A DNA stretch of 64,000 bases, taken from NCBI RefSeq assembly GCF_004912155.1, contig NZ_STGX01000011.1:1-64000 (forward strand), given 5' to 3'. The translations under genes and the position numbers were made by a program. Of the stretch, positions 17,513 through 26,367 are shown piece after piece (position 1 is the first letter of the stretch; every line of letters begins with the position of its first letter). The notes below the pieces were generated by a model. The model saw nothing but the letters and a program-made list of their open reading frames with translations. It searched no databases and had not been told where the DNA came from. The DNA is from Glycomyces paridis (lineage in GTDB: Bacteria; Actinomycetota; Actinomycetes; Mycobacteriales; Micromonosporaceae).

Positions 17513-19240
17513 ATGTTGCGCGCATTGCTTTCGGCTACTCGGTCTGCCAAACCGGACGACCCGTGGGACCTCGCGGGAAAGGTCGGGCAGCTCGAATCGG
17601 CCCACCGTGCCCACTGCGAGCAGCCCGACATGCTCCTGGTCCGCCGCGCCTACCGCATCGCCGAGCAGATGCACCGCGGCCAGGCCCGCCGCTCGGGCGA
17701 GCCCTACATCACCCACCCGATCGCCGTCGCCACCATCCTCGCGAACCTCGGCGTCGACACCCCCACCATCGCGGCCGGGCTCCTCCACGACACCGTCGAG
17801 GACACCAGCTACTCCCTCGAAGCGCTCCGCGGCGACTTCGGCGACGAGATCGCCGTCATGGTCGACGGCGTCACCAAGCTCGACAAGATCCACCTGGGCT
17901 CCGCCGCCGAGGCCGAGACGTTCCGCAAGCTCGTGCTCACCGCCGGGCGCGACATCCGCGTCATGGTCATCAAGCTCGCCGACCGCCTCCACAACATGCG
18001 GACCATCAAGTTCAAGAAGCGCCCCAGCCAGATCCGCATCGCCGAGGCCACCAAGGACGTCCTCATCCCCCTCGCCGACCGCCTCGGCCTCTACGTCATC
18101 AAGCGCGAGCTGGAGGACATCGTCCTGGAGACCCTCGAACCCGAGGTCTTCCAGCGGATCAAGGAGCACCTCGGCTCCGAGTCCGACCGCAGCAGGCAGG
18201 TCGCCGTCATCGCCCCGCAGGTGCGTCGGGCGCTGCGCGAGTTCAAGGTCGCCGCGCGCCTGCTCGACCGGCCCCGCCACCCGTACTCGATCTTCCGCGA
18301 GATGGAGAAGCACCCCGGCACCGGCCCGGCCGACCCGCCGCGCCTGGTCATCGTCGTCGAGGGCCCCGCCACCGACTGCTACGCCGCCCTCGGGGCGATC
18401 CACAAGGTCTGGAAGCCCGTGGGCGGCAAGTTCCGCGACCTCATCGCCGCCAAGAAGTTCAACCTGTACCAGTCGCTGCACACCGCCGTGGCCGGGCCCG
18501 GCGGCACCGTCATCGAGTTCCTCATCCGCACCAAGGAGATGCACGAGACCGCCGAGATCGGCATCGTCGCGGGCCTGCGCCAGTCCGGCTCCAACCCCGT
18601 CGAGGTCCAGCTGCCGTGGCTCCAGCGCCTCCTCGACTGGCAGCACGAGGTCGCCGACTCCGGCCAGTTCCTCGACTCGCTCCGCTGCGACCTCGCCGAC
18701 CAGGACATCCTGGTCTTCACCGGCGACGGCGAGCAGCTCCTGGTCCCCAAGGCCTCCACGCCCGTCGACGTCGCCTACTGCTCGGGCCCCTCCAAGGGCC
18801 ACCGGCTCATCGCCGCCTACGTCAACGGCGAGATCGCCCAGCTCTCCCGGCCCCTGCGCGACGGCGACTCCGTCGAACTCGTCCTCACCACCGAGCAGCC
18901 CTACGGGCCCTCCAAGCAGTGGCTCGACCACGCCAAGACCCCCGAGGCGCAACTGCACATCAACGACTGGTTCGGCGCCGTCGACGACCTCGACTCCACC
19001 GGCGAACTCCCCGTGATCCCCATGCAGCGCTTCGAAGACGAACTCAAGGCCGGCAAGAACCGCCTCTGGCGCTCCCTCATCGCCCGCGGCCGCGGCCTCT
19101 CCGGCGAGCAGCCGCTCCACGGCGTCGCCTCCTCCCTCGGCTACCCCGACCTCGACTCCCTCTACCTCGCCCTCGCCCGCGAGAAGCTCGACCCCGACGA
19201 GCTCGCCGAGAAGCTCATCACCACCGTCGACCGCTACTGA
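17513..19240 (+). CDS. RelA/SpoT-family (p)ppGpp hydrolase/synthetase-like protein
   Basis: The protein has 575 residues. The N-terminal HD hydrolase domain (about 30-190) is complete, with HP (69-70), HD in GLLHDTVED (92-93) and KLADRLHNMRT. The synthetase-like domain (about 250-350) keeps FRDLIAAKKFNLYQSLHT. It appears shortened or divergent around the start of the domain, so synthesis is less certain than hydrolysis. A TGS domain follows (about 400-465). There is no ACT domain, so it is shorter than RelA proper (about 750-850) and resembles the second Rel homologue of actinomycetes. Its AGGAAG ribosome site lies directly after the tnpB stop, so its native upstream region was probably displaced by the insertion element. 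Confidence 0.85.
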   Translation: MLRALLSATRSAKPDDPWDLAGKVGQLESAHRAHCEQPDMLLVRRAYRIAEQMHRGQARRSGEPYITHPIAVATILANLGVDTPTIAAGLLHDTVEDTSYSLEALRGDFGDEIAVMVDGVTKLDKIHLGSAAEAETFRKLVLTAGRDIRVMVIKLADRLHNMRTIKFKKRPSQIRIAEATKDVLIPLADRLGLYVIKRELEDIVLETLEPEVFQRIKEHLGSESDRSRQVAVIAPQVRRALREFKVAARLLDRPRHPYSIFREMEKHPGTGPADPPRLVIVVEGPATDCYAALGAIHKVWKPVGGKFRDLIAAKKFNLYQSLHTAVAGPGGTVIEFLIRTKEMHETAEIGIVAGLRQSGSNPVEVQLPWLQRLLDWQHEVADSGQFLDSLRCDLADQDILVFTGDGEQLLVPKASTPVDVAYCSGPSKGHRLIAAYVNGEIAQLSRPLRDGDSVELVLTTEQPYGPSKQWLDHAKTPEAQLHINDWFGAVDDLDSTGELPVIPMQRFEDELKAGKNRLWRSLIARGRGLSGEQPLHGVASSLGYPDLDSLYLALAREKLDPDELAEKLITTVDRY

Positions 19241-19349
19241 GAACGGCCGCCGAGCCGTTCGAACACCGCGGCGTCGGACCCCCGCGGCACCATCGAATCG
19301 GGGGCACCGCGGATCGAGCATGCCTCGCGTTCACCGCACACCACGCGAA

Positions 19350-19377
19350 AAGGGCCCCGCCTCCCGGCGGGGCCCTT
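19350..19377. terminator. bidirectional terminator between rel and qcrB
   Basis: A 12-bp perfect stem (19350-19361 with 19366-19377) has a TCCC loop. An A-run on the left gives a T-run for the minus strand, and a short T-rich stretch lies on the right. It separates the convergent rel and qcrB genes. Confidence 0.85.
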
Positions 19378-19388
19378 CCTTCGTCTCG

Positions 19389-20975
19389 CTAGTGCTTCCC
19401 GGACTCGATCTCGTCGCGCCGCTCGGCGCCGCCGTTGTCCGACGGCTCCTCGATCGACTTGAAGAAGCCCTTGTCGGCGGGTTCGAGCGCGCCGACGCGG
19501 TTCATCTTCTTCGGGACCACCCAGCCGTTGTACTCAAGCTCGGTGTGGCCGTGCTCGTCGGGCTCGGCGAGCGGCTGGTGCACCTCGTAGAAGCGGCCGT
19601 TCGGGTCGCGCATGAGGATGCCCGTCTCCAGGCCGTGCGCGAGCACCTCGCGGTCGTGCTGCTGGAGGCCCAGGCAGATCCGGTAGGTCACGTAGTACGT
19701 GATGATCGGCAGGACGACGATGCCGATGCGGCCCGCCCAGGGCATCGCGTTCAGGCTGATGTGGAACTTCTCGGCGAACACGTCGTTGCCGCCGGAGATG
19801 ACGCCGATGATCCAGAAGACCACGACCATCATGCCCAGGGAGGTGCGCGCCGCGTTGTCGCGCGGGCGCTCCAGCAGGTTGTGGTGCCCGCGGTCCTTCG
19901 TGAACCGCCGCTCCAGCGCCGGGTACAGCAGCGGCAGCACCACCGACAGGCCCATGCCCGCGATCGCCGGCCAGAACACCGCCGGGAGCGTGAAGTACGG
20001 CGGCGCCCTGAACTCCCACGCCGGGAACAGGCGGATGAGGCCGTCCAGGTACATGACGTAGAAGTCCGGCTGCGAGGCCGAGGACACCACGGACACCTCG
20101 TACGGGCCGAACAACCAGATCGGGTTGATCTGGAACAGCCCCGCCATCGCCCCGATCACGCCCCAGATGAACAGCATGAAGCCGACCTGCTTCATGACGT
20201 AGTTCGGGAACATCCGGAAGCCGACCACGTTGTGCTCGGTGCGGCCCGGTCCGGGCCACTGCGTGTGCTTCTGCGCGAACACGAGTCCGACGTGGACCGT
20301 GATGAGCGCCAGCAGGATCAGCGGGAAGATGAACACGTGGATGATGTAGATCATCGAGATGACGTCGGTGCCGGGGAACTGGCCCCGGAACAGCGCCGCC
20401 GACGCCCACGGGCCGATGAACGGCACCGACTCGGTCATGCCCTCCATGATCCGAAGGCCCGTGCCCGACAGACCGTCGTCGGGGAGCGAGTAGCCGAAGA
20501 AGCCCTCGAAGAACCCGACCCAGAACAGCAGGATGCCGATCATCCAGTTCGTCTCGCGCGGCGCGCGGAACGCGCCGGTGAAGAAGATCCGGAGCATGTG
20601 CACCAGGATCGCCGCCATGAACAGCAGCGTCGCCCAGTGGTGCATCTGGCGCATGAACAGGCCGCCGCGCACCTCGAACGAGAGGTCCAGCGAAGACTCG
20701 TAGGCCTTCGACATCTCGACGCCCTGGAGCGGGACGTACGCGCCGTGGTACGTCACCTCGACCATCGACGGCTCGAAGAACAGCGCCAGGAACGTGCCCG
20801 AGAGCAGCAGCAGGATGAACGAGAACAGCGCGATCTCGCCCAGGAGGAAGGACCAGTGGTCCGGGAACACCTTGTTGAGCAGGACCCGCGCGGGGCCGGC
20901 GAGCTTGAACCGGTCGTCCAGCTCACCGCCGGCCTTCGTCAGCAGGCTGTCGCTCGTGCCTTTGCGGCGTTTCAC
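19389..20975 (-). CDS. qcrB: cytochrome bc1 complex cytochrome b subunit
   Basis: This 528-residue multi-pass membrane protein is the quinol-oxidising subunit of the bcc complex that feeds aa3 oxidase. Heme-ligating histidines are visible in RQMHHWATLLFMAAILVHM and in the later VFIFPLILLALITVHVG helix. GYSLPDDGLSGTGL and the C-terminal helices are also typical. A long cytoplasmic C-terminal tail after about residue 440 is usual in actinobacteria. The ATG overlaps the qcrA stop by four bases. It is the last gene of qcrC-qcrA-qcrB. Confidence 0.96.
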   Translation of the reverse strand: MKRRKGTSDSLLTKAGGELDDRFKLAGPARVLLNKVFPDHWSFLLGEIALFSFILLLLSGTFLALFFEPSMVEVTYHGAYVPLQGVEMSKAYESSLDLSFEVRGGLFMRQMHHWATLLFMAAILVHMLRIFFTGAFRAPRETNWMIGILLFWVGFFEGFFGYSLPDDGLSGTGLRIMEGMTESVPFIGPWASAALFRGQFPGTDVISMIYIIHVFIFPLILLALITVHVGLVFAQKHTQWPGPGRTEHNVVGFRMFPNYVMKQVGFMLFIWGVIGAMAGLFQINPIWLFGPYEVSVVSSASQPDFYVMYLDGLIRLFPAWEFRAPPYFTLPAVFWPAIAGMGLSVVLPLLYPALERRFTKDRGHHNLLERPRDNAARTSLGMMVVVFWIIGVISGGNDVFAEKFHISLNAMPWAGRIGIVVLPIITYYVTYRICLGLQQHDREVLAHGLETGILMRDPNGRFYEVHQPLAEPDEHGHTELEYNGWVVPKKMNRVGALEPADKGFFKSIEEPSDNGGAERRDEIESGKH

Positions 20976-22093
20976 TTCTCATCCTCCTCGGGGAGGGACG
21001 GGCGGTTCCAGAACGCCGGCCCCGGGGGCACCAGGAAGTCCGACGTCGCGATGAAGAAGCCCTCGTCGTCGACGGTCATCGGCAGGATCGGCAGGTGCCG
21101 GGTCGCCGGGCCGAAGACGGGGGCCGCGTTGTCCACCACGTTGAACTGCGACTGGTGGCACGGGCACAGCAGGCGCTGGCTCTGCTGCTCGTACAGGCTG
21201 GTCGGGCAGCCGACGTGGGTGCAGATCTTCGAGTAGGCCACGAAGTTGCCCCACAGGGCGTCCACGTCCTGGTACATCGGGTACAGGTTCCCGTGCAGGA
21301 TCTGGGCGTCCTCGTCGCGCAGGTGGATCAGCAGGATCGGCGAGGTCGGGAACTGGTTGGTGGCGCCGTGGTCGATCGCCGGGAAGGCCGTGATCTGGCC
21401 GCCGACGGAGACCATGTCCGGGCGCACCATGGCGCCGTCCTTGAGCATGAGCCGGATCGGCTTGCCGTCGTTGTAGCGCTCGGCGTTCCAGCCGGTGACG
21501 GTGAGCATGTCGCCCGGGTCCTTGAGCAGCGCGCCCAGCGGGGCCACCGCGGCGAGGCCGAGCGGCGCGGCGCCCAGGAGGGCGGCCTTCACGAGGAACG
21601 GGCGGCGCTTGAGGCCCATGTCCTCGACGAGGCCGTCCACGGTCGCCTCGGCGATGCGGCGGTCGTCGGGCGAGGAGCCGCCGTCGTGGCGGTCCTGGAC
21701 GAGCTCTTCGATCGGGAGGAGCTTCTTCGCCCAGGTGAGCACGCCGACCGCGAAGAGCAGCAGCGAGAGACCGAGCGTGGCGCCGAGGACCGGCGTGTAC
21801 CAGGTCTCGGGGTCGCGCCAGGTCGCCGGGCCGTCATACTCCCAGGGCCACCAGATGTAGGCCACCACGAACGCGGTCGCGAACAGGCCCGAGAGGAGGA
21901 AGAACCCGCCGACGATGCGCTCCATGCGCTTCTCGGCCTTCGTCCCCGGCTTCGGGAAGCGCGGCTCGTAGTGAATGATCTCGATGTCGTCGCGGCGCAG
22001 GCCCTCTTTGTAGACCTCGAACCGCGAGAGCTTCGGGTCGCTCAGGTCGACCGATTCGGGTTCGGCGCGGTCGCCGTCGTTGTGGGCACTCAC
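20972..22093 (-). CDS. qcrA: Rieske iron-sulfur subunit of the bc1 complex
   Basis: The 373-residue protein has the long actinobacterial N-terminus with three membrane segments (about residues 55-75, 100-120 and 165-190). The C-terminal Rieske fold carries both 2Fe-2S motifs, CTHVGC and CPCHQSQF, with the two Cys and two His ligands and the disulfide-forming Cys. It passes electrons from quinol to the cytochrome cc subunit. The start overlaps the qcrC stop (ATGA) and its stop overlaps the qcrB start. Confidence 0.96.
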   Translation of the reverse strand: MSAHNDGDRAEPESVDLSDPKLSRFEVYKEGLRRDDIEIIHYEPRFPKPGTKAEKRMERIVGGFFLLSGLFATAFVVAYIWWPWEYDGPATWRDPETWYTPVLGATLGLSLLLFAVGVLTWAKKLLPIEELVQDRHDGGSSPDDRRIAEATVDGLVEDMGLKRRPFLVKAALLGAAPLGLAAVAPLGALLKDPGDMLTVTGWNAERYNDGKPIRLMLKDGAMVRPDMVSVGGQITAFPAIDHGATNQFPTSPILLIHLRDEDAQILHGNLYPMYQDVDALWGNFVAYSKICTHVGCPTSLYEQQSQRLLCPCHQSQFNVVDNAAPVFGPATRHLPILPMTVDDEGFFIATSDFLVPPGPAFWNRPSLPEEDEK

Positions 22094-22899
22094 GATTTAC
22101 CTGCAATCCAGAGCGTGGTCAGCAGGAGCGCGGTCATGCCGACCAGGAAGATGGCCAGGCCCTCGGTAGACGGGCCGAAACGTCCGAGGTTGAACACACC
22201 GCCCGGGTCCCGGTCATCGTTGACGATGAACTGGACGTAGGCGATGAGGTCCGCCTTCTGCTCGGGTGTGAGCTGGTTGTCGGCGAAGACCGGCATGTTC
22301 TGCGGGCCGGTGAGCATCGCCTGGTACAGCTCCTCGTTGGTGACGCCCGACAGGGACGGGGCGTGCGCGCCGGAGGAGAGTGCGCCGCCGCCGCCGGAGA
22401 AGCCGTGGCAGGAGGAGCAGTTGACGCGGTAGAGCTCGCCGCCCTCGCCGACGGTCCCGGCAGCCACGAGGGCGTCCAGGTCGTCGGGGACGACGTCGCC
22501 GCCGCCGAGGTACTCGATGTAGGCCCCGAGCCACTCGGCCTCTTCCTCGGTGAACACCGGGTAGTCCGAGTCGGGGGCCTGAGCGCCCTGCGCCGCCATC
22601 GGCATGCGGCCGGTGTTCACCTGGAACTCGACGGCGGCGGAGCCGACGCCGATGAGGCTCGGTCCACGGCCCTCGACGCCCTCGCCGTTGTCGCCATGGC
22701 AGGTAATGCAGCTCGTGTCGTAGAGCTCCTGGCCTTTGACGGCGTCCGCGTCGATGGCGCCGGCCTCGGACTCCTGGGCGTACAGACCCGGCGAGAACAC
22801 CGAGTAGAGCCCTCCGACGATGACCAGTGCGCCGGTGAACCTGGCCAGCGCGCCGAGGCGCTTGCGCCAGCCTCGCCGGCGTTTCGCTGATGCAGCCAC
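22090..22899 (-). CDS. qcrC: diheme cytochrome c subunit of the bcc complex
   Basis: This 269-residue membrane-anchored cytochrome cc has two CxxCH heme motifs, CITCH and CSSCH, in tandem c-type domains. An N-terminal membrane segment follows a basic RRRGWRKR region, and a C-terminal membrane anchor is present. It replaces a soluble cytochrome c and transfers electrons directly to the aa3 oxidase in the actinobacterial supercomplex. The GTG at 22899 is preferred for its GGTGAGG ribosome site and family length. An in-frame upstream start would add 32 proline/arginine-rich residues from the intergenic region. Confidence 0.94.
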   Translation of the reverse strand: MAASAKRRRGWRKRLGALARFTGALVIVGGLYSVFSPGLYAQESEAGAIDADAVKGQELYDTSCITCHGDNGEGVEGRGPSLIGVGSAAVEFQVNTGRMPMAAQGAQAPDSDYPVFTEEEAEWLGAYIEYLGGGDVVPDDLDALVAAGTVGEGGELYRVNCSSCHGFSGGGGALSSGAHAPSLSGVTNEELYQAMLTGPQNMPVFADNQLTPEQKADLIAYVQFIVNDDRDPGGVFNLGRFGPSTEGLAIFLVGMTALLLTTLWIAGKS

Positions 22900-23079
22900 G
22901 GTTGTTGCCTCACCTTTATCTAGCTCTCGGACCGGGCGCGGACCTGTTCGGTCCTTGTCCGGCCGGCGGCCGCCTCCGGGCGGCGGCCGTCGCATTTCTC
23001 GGATGGGGCCTCGGCGCGGGGCCGGGGCCGGTTGCTGCGGGCCGGTGCGGTGTTCGCCGCGGCCGGCCGTTCTGGATCG

Positions 23080-23682
23080 CTACTGGAGGAAGTAGATCAT
23101 CGCGAACAGCGCGATCCAGACGACGTCGACGAAGTGCCAGTAGTAGGACACCACGATGGACGCGGTGGCCTGGGCGGGGCTGAAGCGCCCCATCGTCGAG
23201 CGGATGAGGAAGAAGACGAACGCCGCGAGACCGCCGGTCACGTGCAGGCCGTGGAAGCCGGTGGTCAGGTAGAACATGGTCCAGTAGCCGTCCGAGGCGA
23301 TGGTGTGCCCTTCGGAGACCAGGTTCCGGTACTCGTTGACCTGGCCGAGGACGAAGACGAGCCCCAGCACGAAGGTGACGGCGAACCAGGCGCGGAGCCG
23401 GTGCACGTCGCCCTTCTCGGCGGCGAAGACGCCGAGCTGGCAGGTGAACGAGGAGGCCACCAGGATCACGGTGAAGGTCAGCGCGTAGGGCACTTCGAGG
23501 TGCGGGGTGGCGTGCTCCCACAGCTCGGGCGCGGACGCGCGGATCGAGAAGTACATCGCGAACAGTCCGGCAAAGAACATGAGTTCGCTGCTCAACCACA
23601 CGATGGTGCCGACACTGACGACGTTGGGCCGCGTCAGTGAGTGGATTCGGCTGGGGTCGATAGTTGCTTCGGCGGCAGTCAC
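23080..23682 (-). CDS. ctaE: cytochrome c oxidase subunit III
   Basis: This 200-residue protein has five membrane helices and the subunit III family features [22 protein letters not shown] and [10 protein letters not shown] near the C-terminus. It belongs to the aa3 oxidase that accepts electrons from QcrC. The GTG at 23682 fits family length. It has no Shine-Dalgarno, and an AATAAT -10-like hexamer lies six bases upstream, suggesting a leaderless transcript. A further upstream ATG would add 31 non-conserved residues. It is followed after 180 bases by qcrC, the usual actinobacterial order. Confidence 0.94.
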   Translation of the reverse strand: MTAAEATIDPSRIHSLTRPNVVSVGTIVWLSSELMFFAGLFAMYFSIRASAPELWEHATPHLEVPYALTFTVILVASSFTCQLGVFAAEKGDVHRLRAWFAVTFVLGLVFVLGQVNEYRNLVSEGHTIASDGYWTMFYLTTGFHGLHVTGGLAAFVFFLIRSTMGRFSPAQATASIVVSYYWHFVDVVWIALFAMIYFLQ

Positions 23683-23844
23683 GGGCACATTATTACGGTC
23701 CGGCGGGCCCAAGCTGCGCATGGGGTGTGTTTTTCGCGCGTGTCGCGCGGCGGTAGGCTCTCCCCCTTCCCTCATCGTGTTCGCAGGTCATCCGTGGTTC
23801 GCCTACTTTGGGCACTCGGAAACGCGGAAGCGGCCGCGCCGGTC

Positions 23845-23881
23845 TTCACATTTCGGTGTGGCCGGTTTAATATGCGAGGCG
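23845..23881 (+). promoter_or_regulatory. leaderless promoter of the receiver-like gene
   Basis: -35 TTCACA (23845-23850), a 17-base spacer and -10 TAATAT (23868-23873) are followed by seven bases and the GTG start at 23881. Transcription should therefore begin at the start codon. Confidence 0.7.
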
Positions 23882-24306
23882 TGACTACCTCAACGACCGA
23901 GTACGCCGTCCTGCTCTACAGCCATCGACCCGCGGTCATCGAACAGATGCGCTCGGCGATCGGCGACGAGCCGGTGGAGGGCGTCAAGATCGAGTACGCC
24001 GTCGCCGGCGAGTACCTGGAGGCGGTCGGCCTCATCGACAAGTTCGAGATCGACCTCGTGATCCTGGACGGCGAGTCCCAGCCGGCCGGCGGGCTCGGCA
24101 TCGCCCGGCAGCTGCGCGACGAGTTCGACGAGCCGCCGACCCTCGCGGTGGTCGTGGCGCGCGCCGCGGACCGCTGGCTGGCGGCATGGTCGCGGGCCGA
24201 TGCGGTGCTCATGCACCCGCTCAACCCCGTGACGACCGGCCAGACGGTTGTAGACTTGCTGGTCAACCGCGCAGAAAGCGCGGCACCGGCGCAGCGCGCC
24301 GCCTGA
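23881..24306 (+). CDS. degenerate response-regulator receiver-like protein
   Basis: The 141-residue single domain has the alternating hydrophobic pattern of a CheY-like receiver. A putative phospho-acceptor Asp lies in IDLVILDGE (about residue 60). The conserved Lys-Pro near the end is replaced by His-Pro in VLMHPLNP, so phosphotransfer chemistry is doubtful. There is no output domain. The start is GTG at 23881, just after a strong -10 box. The gene sits between ctaE (divergent) and trpD (same strand, 23 bases away). A regulatory scaffold role is possible but unproven. Confidence 0.8.
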   Translation: MTTSTTEYAVLLYSHRPAVIEQMRSAIGDEPVEGVKIEYAVAGEYLEAVGLIDKFEIDLVILDGESQPAGGLGIARQLRDEFDEPPTLAVVVARAADRWLAAWSRADAVLMHPLNPVTTGQTVVDLLVNRAESAAPAQRAA

Positions 24307-24329
24307 TTCCTCCCTCGACTGGAGTCCTT

Positions 24330-25391
24330 ATGTCTAGTGCGACCTGGCCTGATGTCCTCTCGCGGCTTTCGAGCGGCGACCATCTCGACGAGGCCAGCGC
24401 GGACTGGGCGATGTCGGAGATCATCGCGGGCAACGCCGACCCGGCGCAGTTGGCGGCGTTCGCGGTGCTGCTGCGCTCGAAGGGCGAGACGCCCGAGGAG
24501 ATCGGCGCGATCGCGGGCCGGATGCTGGCCGAGACCACGCGGCTCGACCTGACCGACCTCGGTGTCGCGGTCGACATCGTGGGGACGGGCGGCGACGGCT
24601 CGAACTCGGTGAACATCTCGACGATGGCGGCGATCGTGGTCGCGGCGTCGGGCGTGCCGGTCATCAAGCACGGCAACCGTTCCGCTTCGTCGCAGGTCGG
24701 CTCGGCGGACCTGCTGGAGGCGCTGGGGGTGGACCTGGAGGCGTCGGCCGAGCGGGTCGAGGCCTCGGTGCGCGAGGTCGGGATCGGGTTCTGCTTCGCG
24801 CGCACGTTCCACCCGGGGATGCGCCACGCGGGCCCGGTGCGGGCGGCGCTGGGCATTCCGACGGTGTTCAACCTGCTGGGGCCGCTGACGAACCCGGGTC
24901 AGCCGGCGGCGGGCCTGATCGGTTGCGCGGACCCGGTGAAGGCGCCTTTGATGGCGCAGGTCTTCGCCGCGCGCGGCGCCTCGGTGTTCGTGGTCCGCGG
25001 CGACGACGGCCTGGACGAGATCTCGACGGCCGACACCACCTCCGAGTGGATCGCCTCGGGCGGGCGGGTCTCGCAGGGTTCCATCGACGTCAAGGAGTTC
25101 GGTCTGCGCAACGCCGGTCCCGAAGCGCTCAAGGGCGGCGACATCGACTTCAACACCGCCGCGGCCCGCAAGGTCTTCGCCGGCGACGCCGGCCCGGTCC
25201 GCGACGCCGTCCTCATCAACGCCGCCGCCGCCCTCGCCTCTCGCCAGGGCCTCATCGACGGTGCCGACCTCCACGACGTGAAGGTCCGCCGCGGCCTCCT
25301 CGCCTCCAACCTCGACCTGGCCGCCAAGGCCGTCGACTCCGGCGCCGCGGCCGCTCTCGTCGACCGCTGGGCCGAGTTCAGCAAGGCGTAG
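24330..25391 (+). CDS. trpD: anthranilate phosphoribosyltransferase
   Basis: This 353-residue enzyme transfers phosphoribose from PRPP to anthranilate in tryptophan synthesis. The PRPP-binding glycine loop DIVGTGGDGSNSVNIST (about residues 86-102), the KHGNRSASSQVGSAD segment and the DDGLDE metal site are intact. Length is typical. The ATG at 24330 follows GGAG. It is the second gene after the receiver-like gene and ends at a strong terminator. No other trp genes are in the window; a stand-alone trpD is common in actinomycetes. Confidence 0.97.
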   Translation: MSSATWPDVLSRLSSGDHLDEASADWAMSEIIAGNADPAQLAAFAVLLRSKGETPEEIGAIAGRMLAETTRLDLTDLGVAVDIVGTGGDGSNSVNISTMAAIVVAASGVPVIKHGNRSASSQVGSADLLEALGVDLEASAERVEASVREVGIGFCFARTFHPGMRHAGPVRAALGIPTVFNLLGPLTNPGQPAAGLIGCADPVKAPLMAQVFAARGASVFVVRGDDGLDEISTADTTSEWIASGGRVSQGSIDVKEFGLRNAGPEALKGGDIDFNTAAARKVFAGDAGPVRDAVLINAAAALASRQGLIDGADLHDVKVRRGLLASNLDLAAKAVDSGAAAALVDRWAEFSKA

Positions 25392-25398
25392 TCGAACC

Positions 25399-25433
25399 GA
25401 AGGGCGGGAAGCGCATTACGCTTCCCGCCCTTC
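25399..25433 (+). terminator. terminator after trpD
   Basis: A perfect 15-bp stem (25399-25413 with 25419-25433) with a CATTA loop begins eight bases after the stop. There is no T-run. Confidence 0.8.
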
Positions 25434-25441
25434 GCATGTCC

Positions 25442-25458
25442 GACATAAGCGATATGTC
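25442..25458. repeat. palindrome GACATA-N5-TATGTC
   Basis: Perfect 6-base arms flank AGCGA. It lies between the convergent trpD and zinc-ribbon genes with no obvious promoter nearby. The function is unknown. Confidence 0.4.
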
Positions 25459-25583
25459 CGCCCGGGGGACCCCTAGATTCAAAAATATGCCGCGCCTACG
25501 ACATTCCGGGGCCTTTCGCGTTCCCGCTCGCGGGGGTGATCCGTTCGCGTCCGCGGTGCCGCGACCGGCGCGCCGCTCCCGCG

Positions 25584-26366
25584 CTAGGTGTACTTCTTGA
25601 GCTCTTCCTCGGAGGCGAGGGTGGTCGGCTTCGATTGGGGGAGTTCGGTGCGGATGAGGACGCAGCCGCATTCTTCGCAGCGGAGGACCTCGTCGATGGG
25701 GGCGGACTTGATGGGGATCATGTCGGCCGGGGACTTCTCGATGCGGCAGGAGCCGCAGCGGCGGCCGACGAGTTCGGCGGCGGCTACGGGCTGCTTGGCG
25801 TGGATGCGCTCGTAGAGCTCAACGAGGCGGTCGGGGATGTTGATGGCGAGGGCTTCGCGGGTGGAGCGGGCGTCGGCGGTCTCGGCGTCGATCCCGCCGA
25901 TCTGGCCGGCGCGGTCGGCCTCGGCGTCGGCGAGGACGGCGCGGGCCTCCTCGACCTGGCGGCGGGTCTCGGCGAGTTCGGACTCGACGCCCTCGCGGCG
26001 CTCCATGAGCTCGATCTCGTCGTCCTCAAGGGTGCCCTGGCGGCGCGCGAGGGACTCCAGTTCGCTCTGGAGCCCTTCGAGTTCCTTCGCGGTGGCGGCG
26101 CCGGAGGCCATGCGGGCGCGGTCGGACTCGGCGCGCTTGGTGACCAGCTCGACCTCGCGTTCGACGCGCTCGATGTCGCGGTCGAGGTCGGCGAGGTCGC
26201 CGGAGAGGTTCGCGGCCTTGTCGGCCAGGACCCGCAGGCGCTGGCCGGCGGCGGCGAAGGTCGGGTCGGCGTCGAGCTTGCGGCGACGCTGCCCCAGCTG
26301 GCTGAGCTGGGTGTCGACCGCCTGGAGTTCGAGCAGTCGGCGCTGATCGAAAAGGTCGGCTTTCAA
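25584..26366 (-). CDS. C4-type zinc ribbon coiled-coil protein
   Basis: The protein has 260 residues. A long antiparallel coiled coil (about residues 5-190, rich in Glu, Arg and Leu heptads) is followed by a C4 zinc ribbon with CGSC and CEEC. This is the conserved bacterial family often encoded next to nif3 and RNase H genes; its function is not established. The TTG at 26366 is chosen because it begins one base after the Nif3 stop (TGA-G-TTG), at the family's usual N-terminus. Longer readings would overlap Nif3 coding. Confidence 0.88.
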   Translation of the reverse strand: MKADLFDQRRLLELQAVDTQLSQLGQRRRKLDADPTFAAAGQRLRVLADKAANLSGDLADLDRDIERVEREVELVTKRAESDRARMASGAATAKELEGLQSELESLARRQGTLEDDEIELMERREGVESELAETRRQVEEARAVLADAEADRAGQIGGIDAETADARSTREALAINIPDRLVELYERIHAKQPVAAAELVGRRCGSCRIEKSPADMIPIKSAPIDEVLRCEECGCVLIRTELPQSKPTTLASEEELKKYT

Positions 26367-26367
26367 C

